Positions 57,576 to 64,000 of a stretch of DNA of 64,000 nt are shown here, one piece after another (positions within the stretch are counted from its first letter, which is position 1; each line of letters begins with the position of its first letter). Made by a program: the position numbers and the translations under genes. This stretch comes from Alisma plantago-aquatica. Taxonomy: Eukaryota > Streptophyta > Magnoliopsida > Alismatales > Alismataceae. A model generated the notes under the pieces. The model was not told the origin of the DNA. It saw only the letters and a list, made by a program, of their open reading frames with translations, and did no database searches. The stretch is taken from assembly GCA_963693085.1 (NCBI GenBank), contig OY856414.1, forward strand, positions 259,789,001-259,853,000. The letters run 5' to 3'.

Positions 57576-60500
57576 ATGGCTGACCATGATGAGCATGATG
57601 TCCATGATGAGCATGAAGTCCATGATGAGCATGTTGTCCATGACGAGCATGGCGAGGATACTAATGTAAGTTCTAAAAACATATCCTGTATTTCTATAAA
57701 ATTCATTATCTTCTAGTTATGTCATATATCCTATATTTCTATATTGGGCTAATTTAGTGTGTTTTATTTTTGTCAAATTTTAGGTTGATGCACCTGTACC
57801 CACTGAAGCACTGGAGCAACTTGATGCGCAACACCAAACACTTAACAAGAAAAGGGGCATCACTCTGTTGAAGAAGTTATTAGTGCTAAGTGGTAGTGGA
57901 TCCAAATTGGTGGTGGAGTTTGATAATGGAGGAAATCCAATTGGAGTGAACCGCAATAATTTTGTGAACTATCTTGGGTTTACCACTCGGAGCCATTGTG
58001 GTGTTAAGTATGACAATTGGCATAAAGTTCCTCAAGGGAAAAAAGACTTGATATGGAAGGATTTATGCGTGAGTTATTATTATTTGCAATTCTATTTTGT
58101 AGATTACAAATTCTATTATTTGCAATTCTATTTTGGATACTAGTTAATAACATTTCTATTTTACCGAATCTGTTTGCATTGGATGAGAAGTTGCATCATA
58201 AAAATGTGATGCAACGCGCTCGAAAGATGCTTAGGAATTATAGGACAAATCTGAACAGAGAATACATAAAAGAGGGTGATAAGAAGAAGAAGTCAGCCCT
58301 TGAACAATGGAACTTCTTGGACAAAGAAGATTGGGACAATTTTGTTGCTTCAAGAAAATCTGAAGAATTCAAGGGATTAGGCGTCACTCCCAATTTAATT
58401 AATATACATTGTATTCACCTATTCAAGATTAGCATTTAGTGCTACTAACCAAATCATTAATGTGCATACCAACTAGGCCCTCAGTGACGCACAAAAACCA
58501 AGACGTGCACTGAATGTGCATGACCACACTATGGGTCCAAAAGGCTATGCAAGCGTTCGCCAAAGACTACAGGCAGAGTCTGCGGCTACTTAGGAGTCTG
58601 CTTCTACTCAGGAGTCTGCCACACCCATGCCTCGCCATGATATCTGGATAGCTGGCAGGCAAAACAAGAAGGGTGAAATAAAGAAGCCTGTAACTGCTGA
58701 GGCGGCTGCAAAAATGGTAAAATAACACTCTTAGAGAAATCGTTTGAATATTGATTATTTGTGGTGTTAACTTACCAATTTCTGTTTATGGTGATTAGCG
58801 GGAGCTGCACGAGCAGAGGAAACAAGGCACGTTCATCCCTCAGGGCACAAGGGATGAATTGACAGTTGCTCTGGGTAACCCAGAGCATCCTGGACGTGTT
58901 AGAGGTGTCGGCGCTGGTGTTGGCATCAAAGCATTCTTTGTGCCATCCCAGCGCAAACCCAGAGCGGGACTTTCTCAAGAAGAGGTAACCTATTCTTTTT
59001 TTAGAATGTTACTGCAAAAGGAAATTCATTAATAACAAGCTAATGTTTCTTTTATCCATGTATAGGAGAATAAGAGAGTTGAGGATTTAGTTGCTAAGAC
59101 GGTCAACGATGTAGTTGCTGAGAAGGTCAAGGAAGAATTGCTGCGGTGGCAGGCATCTCAGGCTTCCAATCAGCCTATGGCGACCCACTCTTCTCCTGAT
59201 GCACAGACTGCGAGTAATCCTGGAGACCCATCGCCTAGCACGTCTGCTGTAAGTATTGTTTATGACATTGTAGCTAGTCTTTTCAAGATGATATGTTTTC
59301 AAGATTATATGTATATATGTATAACATTCTTTACGTAAATTTGTAGGCATTGAAGCCATGCCGCTTAAGAATAGAAGACTATGTTGTTGCAGAGGCGCAA
59401 GTTTACCCGTCCCTTCCTGGGGAAAGGTTTCACGGGACTCCAATGCCACAGGGCTATGTTCGTGTGGGCCCATTACGTGTGTTACCCGATTGGAGGGAAG
59501 TTGCGTTGCCATATGCCCACCCAGATATTGATACACTTGGTGAGGCAGAAGGCGGGGTCATATTGTGGCCCAAAGCAGATTTCGTCTACACGACTGAAAT
59601 TGTAAGATAAATTTACATTGATTTAGACTGTTAATGTGTATATATGATGTCAACTGATCTGAAATTATATATACAGGTTAAAAAGAAGACACCAGGAGCA
59701 CCTAGGCCTCCACCTCCACTTCCCGCATTACCAACTTGGGTTCCAACTGACCTAACATACCTGTTAGGTCCTGCTTGTAGGGGAATGGCATGTTGGCTAC
59801 GGGCACATAATATACATTGCCCTATAATAGTTTCTTTAGATGTAGATTATGCAGGTCGATCATACAATAGCTCTTTATTTATACAAGATATTATTGAGCT
59901 GTTTATGTATGATTGGCTGAATACATCAATGATAGAGACATGGATAAGGTGAGATCTTGTTTATACATCCATATACCTTGTGTAAGATCCGGTGATCTGG
60001 TTTCTTATATATTAATGCATACGCCTATATGTTTTGCAGCTACTTAGTCGAAGATCATTGCAAACAATTTGCATTTGATCATGTGGGATTTTTGATTCCA
60101 TCATTGATTAGTTTGGTAGCTAAGGACCCTGATACTGTTCAACAATACTGTATAGATGCTTTTACAATTTTTGGTCAGCAAAAGAAGATGATAATAATAG
60201 CTCCATTCAATGTCAAGTAAGTTTACTTTATTTATAATTTGGACTTAAGAAAATTCCATTTTTATTTTGCATTTTGAGTTATTAATTGTTAACTTCTTAC
60301 TTCTAGCGGTAGACATTGGGAGTTACTAGTTATTGTCCCTGGGACATTCACTGTTTATTATCTAGATCCTGCGGGGAGTACATTGAACACTAAAATTGGA
60401 CATGTAATGAGAATGCCATTATTCTGGTGAGAAATATTTCATTTTTATATCCGTTAACATCTTTTATTACATTACTATTTACTTATGCAATTTATTGTGT

Positions 60501-61026
60501 TATATTAACATGTAGGGGTTTAGATGCATTCAAAAAGGCTGGAGGAACGGTCCCAAGGAAAAAGAACCAGCCAATAAATTGGCAGAACGTACAAGTAAGT
60601 TCCCGACTCGAATATATATATTATTGATGTGAATTGTGCTTAGTTGTATTATTTTGTATGTTTCAATTTATAGTGTGCTACACAAGACAATGGCTGGGCA
60701 TGCACATACTATGTGATGCGATTTATGCAGATGATTATCAAATATGCCGCATTGGACATCGATACCATACATGAGGTATTATATATAGTCTCATTAGTTA
60801 GTATGAAATATATCAATCTTATCTTATTTTTATATTATTACTTATATATACATCATTCTCTTTGCAGGTGTTTAAAACTGACAACACTACAGGTAAACGC
60901 TTAAAAAATATACATGCTCCATATACGATGGAAGCATTAAATGAAGTAAGAGAAGAATGGGCAAAAGCCATACAAGCAGTGGCAACTGTAAGATATAATT
61001 GGGATGTTGATAGCGATAATGAATGA
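57576..61026 (+). pseudogene. CACTA second gene: Transposase_24-type protein with Ulp1-like protease domain, 13 exons
   Basis: Likely exons: 57,576-57,665; 57,784-58,068; about 58,188-58,373; 58,477-58,716; 58,799-58,984; 59,066-59,248; 59,347-59,601; 59,677-59,948; 60,040-60,216; 60,307-60,426; 60,516-60,594; 60,674-60,775; 60,868-61,026. Together they give 778 codons with phase kept throughout. Exon 1 encodes a repeated HDEHxV peptide. Exons 2-3 carry the Transposase_24 (Ptta/En/Spm) region (YLGFTTRSHCG, WHKVPQGKKDLIWKDL); exon 5 has GNPEHPGRVRGVG; exon 7 has the LRIEDYVVAEAQVYPSLPGE block. The last exons form a Ulp1-type cysteine protease with His-Trp (GRHWELL), Asp (YYLDPAG) and Gln...Cys (QDNGWACTYYVMRF) in place. 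Two lesions: an in-frame TAG at 58,591 inside an ACTCAGGAGTCTGC-type repeat, and a likely exon-3 donor reading GG instead of GT at 58,374. Confidence 0.85.
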
Positions 61027-61195
61027 TACTTTGTAAATGAATATTTCTGAATGTTAATACATGTATTTGAATGTTTCTATATGTGTGAATGTGAGAATTG
61101 AATTGATGTCTAAATGTATGTACTTGTTTAGAATTTTCCTTGTGACTTTTGCAGGTTTGCGGCCTATTTGTAGGCTGATATCAATGGATGGCGTA

Positions 61196-61227
61196 AACCT
61201 GCAGTTCAGAAAACTGAACTGCAGGTT
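61196..61227. repeat. Perfect 14-bp hairpin after the second CACTA gene
   Basis: AACCTGCAGTTCAG, loop AAAA, CTGAACTGCAGGTT. Further partial copies of GCAGG lie around it (61,151 and 61,250). It may affect transcript 3' ends, but no function can be read off. Confidence 0.85.
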
Positions 61228-61376
61228 CTCATCCTGCTGACCAGCCACAGCAGGCCTGCAAACTGATATGAAAAAAAATATATATATATAGGCGTCGGTT
61301 ATTTATAGAAAACCGTCAGTAAAGACATACAGCGTCGGTTATTTGATAAAACCGACGCCTAATAGTACAAACAACC

Positions 61377-61405
61377 CGACCGTGCAGGATAGCACGGCCG
61401 TGGTG
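61377..61405 (-). repeat. CACGGCCGTG block shared with the Y LTR
   Basis: On the minus strand CACCACGGCCGTGCTATC followed by CTGCACGGTCG; it differs from 40,228-40,256 at two of 29 positions. Confidence 0.9.
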
Positions 61406-61526
61406 TAAAAGGCGTCGGTTATTCATATAAAACCGACACCTATAGTACTAAACACGGCCATGCAGGGAAGCACGGCTGTGTCGTCTTGAAGTACAGGCGT
61501 CGGTGGTTTAGTATATAACCGACGCC

Positions 61527-61690
61527 AAAAGTGTTCGCGCCACAGAAAATGGCGTCATCTAGGGCACTTTATGTGTCGGTTATCTACTAAAACACCGACG
61601 CTATATTCTATATAGGCGTCGGTTGGTTAGTAAATAACCGACGCACAAAGTGCCCTAGATGACGCCATTTTCTATGGCGCGAACACTTTT
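61527..61690. repeat. 164-bp hairpin in the CACTA 3' end
   Basis: Arms of about 75 bp, nearly perfect over the outer 45 (AAAAGTGTTCGCGCC ... GGCGCGAACACTTTT; both arms hold AAATGGCGTCATCTAGGGCA). It contains four of the subterminal repeats. Confidence 0.93.
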
Positions 61691-61847
61691 GGCAGCGGTT
61701 ATTTACTAAACCACCGACGCCTATAGACAAATAGGCGTCGGTTAAAAAACCGACGCCGAAGTGTTCGACCTTTAGCGGCGCCCACATAGGCGTCGGTCGG
61801 AAACCGACGCCAAATGGGGTTAAACGACCGACGCCAAAGGCCGTTTA

Positions 61848-61857
61848 TGTAGTAGTG
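61848..61857 (-). repeat. CACTA right terminal inverted repeat
   Basis: TGTAGTAGTG on the plus strand. Confidence 0.97.
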
Positions 61858-61860
61858 GCA
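61858..61860. other. CACTA target duplication, right copy (GCA)
   Basis: GCA then TGTATG, continuing the interrupted E2 ORF. Confidence 0.95.
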
Positions 61861-62195
61861 TGTATGCAATGTTGCAAGACATCCAGCAGACCCAGCATGG
61901 CCACACAGACACATTTTCCGGTATTCAAGAGACTACTAACCGGCTCTTTGTCAACCAACAGCCGATCTTTGAGAATGAGCGCCTTATTTTCGGAAATCAA
62001 CAGAATATCCACGATAGGTTGCACAGGATGGAGGTGCAACAGCAGCCATTTTTCGATCACTACTGGAGCCAGGACTATTTTGGGGGGTATCCACAGCCTC
62101 CACCGATGCCCCAGTATGATCCGACTTTCCAGGGGCAGTTCCCGTCCTGGGACCCCACTACACCGCAGTATCCGCCTCCACCTCCACAGGAGTGA
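61858..62195 (+). pseudogene. E2 env-position ORF, 3' part
   Basis: Continuation of the ORF split at 51,357. It encodes the Gln/Asn-rich coiled-coil-like region (IQETTNRLFVNQ) and the Pro/Gln tail (PQYPPPPPQE), ending at TGA 62,193. It has CAG at the two codons that are TAG in E1 (34,004 and 34,046). Confidence 0.85.
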
Positions 62196-63751
62196 TCCGG
62201 TATCCCTGTTCCAATCTTTAAGTTTGTTTTTTACTATGAGGCCATAGTTGAATTCAAGCTTAGGGGGGTAGTTGGAACAACTTTATCTTTTATTGTTTTT
62301 AGTTTTTAGCATTACTGCTTTTGTTCTTGTTATTTGTTTTATTGCAATTTTAGCTTTAGTAGGATCCACATGCTATCTAGTGTAATTGTGGATGTCCTAA
62401 AAGTGTGTCATCTCATTGTTAGTGCATGGGAAAATTAGGGAAATTTGAAATTTTTGTGTGTTTGGATAGCTTGTTTTGTTTAACCTTGGGCACACATCTT
62501 ATGAAAATGATTGGTTCTGTCAACTCTAAAACAACAACTCACACATGTACTCCTAATGATTCATGAAAGTGGATGGAAATGGTTGTTTGAGCCTAATCTG
62601 ACCAAATGGTAATGTGATTTTAATTGGAAGTAGGAGAGAGAAACCTCTTAACTACTACACAGGTCAGTAAGGAGGGACACATAATATTTTTCTAAGGTTC
62701 AGTCACCTAGTCTTGTGATCTTTCCACCTCTTCATTTTTCCATACTCCACCCAAGAATTGGAAGTAAAGTGCAGTTTTAACTCCTTTTGTTTGCATAGCA
62801 TCTAGATAGGGCTTGCATTAATTCTTTTTCCATATGTTTTGCATTAAAAGAAAAAAAATGAGAATAGTGATACATTGCATTACTCTTAGGTGCATGCCAT
62901 GTAGTTGCATTCATAATTTTTCATGCATAAAGTATATCATGTATCTCAATTTTTCTTCAAAGGTGATTTAAATTGTTCCATACCTTCTAAATAGTGCAAA
63001 ATTCTGAATTAGGAAGAAGAATAAGCCCGATAAAATATTCATTATCAATCGTGGATATAAAGGGTTGAAAAAGAAAAGAAAAAGAGAAAAAGAAATTCTG
63101 AAAGAAAATCTACATAATGAAAAAGAGTTATGTAGAAGCAACAAGAATAAGAAGGAGAAAGGAACATAATATCACCTGCATTTTGAGATAATTGATTACA
63201 TGATGTAGCTTAATTAGATGTCCATTTCGTTGTGAGATAGATGGTTAGTACATGCATCTTTCCACCCAATTTTAGGCATTAGGGCATTTTTCATGTGCAT
63301 TGGCATCATTTAAGACATTTTTGTTTTATGCATGTTGAACCTGTGTAATACTTCCATTTTCTTCCATGAACCACCCATCTTCATCCACCCGTTGCTCGGA
63401 TTGATAGGCCACCGTGAATTTCTCCTCACTAATGTATATCAGGAGAACTGCTTCCATATAGATGGTAGTTAGGGCGAGCAACGTAGTATAGGAGATCACA
63501 AGATGCACCAAGTCTGAACCGGAGAATTTTATTATGTTAACTGCCTTATGTGATTGTGTTCATCAGTTTTGAGGTCGATTTCTCTTATGGATGATTACTG
63601 TCGCCTTCAGGGTAATTACCGTTCTGTGGTAAGAGAAGGCCGGTTTGTGAATGTCCTGTGGGAGTCATATGGGATGTTGGGTGTGGTGTGTTGTTTTTCA
63701 GTTGACATTATCAATTCTATTCTAAGGATTAGTGCTCGAGGGCGAGCAATG
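62196..63751 (+). other. E2 3' non-coding region
   Basis: Colinear with 34,241-35,796 of E1, beginning with the same polypurine-like TCAAGCTTAGGGGGG (about 62,254). No gene seen. Confidence 0.8.
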
Positions 63752-63769
63752 TTCAAGCTTAGGGGAGTT
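63752..63769 (+). other. E2 polypurine tract
   Basis: TCAAGCTTAGGGGAGTT immediately before TGATGCGATG. Confidence 0.75.
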
Positions 63770-64000
63770 TGATGCGATGATTTTGAGTCGCATTTATAGA
63801 CCTGTTTGACATGTGTTTTATGCTGTTATTAGTCATTTTTATGGTTAATGTTGCATAATTCATCAACTTTGGGTCTTTGCCACTATTTTATGTCAAATCC
63901 CCTTTATTTCATTGTTTTGAGCATTAATTGTCAAAATATCATTATTTGTGTGAATTTATGTGATCTTGTCTTTGAATTTCAGGACAAACGAGTATTTGCT
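63770..64000 (+). repeat. E2 3' LTR, first 231 bp (cut by window end)
   Basis: Starts TGATGCGATG. It shares GCGATG, CGCATTTATA and ACAAACGAG with the E1 3' LTR, where the E2 5' LTR has GTGATG, CGCATATATA and ACAAATGAG. Confidence 0.9.

Larger units (their letters stand above)
61290..61847. repeat. CACTA 3' subterminal repeats
   Basis: A dozen or more GGCGTCGGTT / AACCGACGCC words in facing pairs, including 61,290-61,320, 61,410-61,440, 61,614-61,645 and 61,731-61,830. It also contains the CACGGCCGTG block (61,377-61,405) and a degenerate copy near 61,445-61,480. Confidence 0.92.
51358..61857 (+). mobile_element. CACTA (En/Spm) DNA transposon, complete, 10,500 bp
   Basis: Perfect 10-bp terminal inverted repeats (CACTACTACA / TGTAGTAGTG), 3-bp target duplication GCA, and an empty-site comparison in E1. 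Subterminal regions are full of GGCGTCGGTT / AACCGACGCC repeats, the expected transposase binding zone. It carries a tnp2-type transposase gene (54,170-57,418) and a second gene with a Transposase_24-type domain and a Ulp1-like protease domain (57,576-61,026). Both genes are on the plus strand. Confidence 0.97.
45035..64000 (+). mobile_element. Athila-type element E2 with CACTA insertion (3' LTR cut by window end)
   Basis: Same order as E1: LTR, tRNA-Asp primer site, gag, protease, hairpin array, TATA/CRE block, env-position ORF, 3' non-coding region, LTR start. It also lacks reverse transcriptase, RNase H and integrase. The env-position ORF is split at 51,357 by a CACTA transposon. Without CACTA it would be close to 9.8 kb. 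Confidence 0.9.

Overview
This window is plant nuclear DNA made almost entirely of nested transposable elements. I found no convincing host gene, rRNA or tRNA gene. The plant origin rests on several element types: an Athila-type Ty3/gypsy retrotransposon primed by tRNA-Asp, a chromodomain (Tekay/Del-like) Ty3/gypsy fragment, an L1-type LINE with a plant-type RNase H tail, and a complete CACTA (En/Spm) transposon whose second gene carries a Ulp1-like protease. The sequence does not let me name the species; a large, repeat-rich angiosperm genome is the safe reading.

Layout. 1-6294: minus-strand LTR retrotransposon 'X' (degenerate internal region, primer binding site, 3.2-kb LTR), inserted into the pol gene of a plus-strand chromovirus (6295-8445, 3' LTR from 8481). 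11.3-13.6 kb: minus-strand LTR remnant of a 'Y-like' element. 16.0-17.5 kb: decayed LINE 3' end. 19.9-24.3 kb: a second X copy on the plus strand, broken by a minus-strand Athila LTR fragment, then two more truncated X LTRs (24,839 and 25,562). 27,675-37,412: Athila-type element E1. 37,413-45,034: minus-strand Y segment (5' internal piece, 5.9-kb LTR, 3' internal piece). 45,035 to the window end: Athila-type element E2, carrying a 10,500-bp CACTA element at 51,358-61,857 with the 3-bp target duplication GCA.

E1 and E2 have an unusual organisation: LTR, tRNA-Asp primer site, gag plus aspartic protease, no reverse transcriptase, RNase H or integrase, then an array of short hairpins built on GTCGATACCATCGAC, a TATA/CRE-type internal promoter, and an ORF in env position related to the Athila ORF1 family. 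The same hairpin motif is in the LTRs.

The strongest inference is that E1 and E2 are copies of one insertion. Their inner flanks carry the same 5-bp target (ATCAT), the two 5' LTRs share differences absent from the E1 3' LTR, both carry the same broken gag-pro frame, and Y between them reads 3' internal - LTR - 5' internal. This is what LTR-LTR unequal recombination of a Y element already holding the Athila insertion would give. CACTA arrived later, only in E2. A second notable signal is a 29-bp block shared (27/29) between the CACTA subterminal region and the Y LTR, two unrelated element classes.
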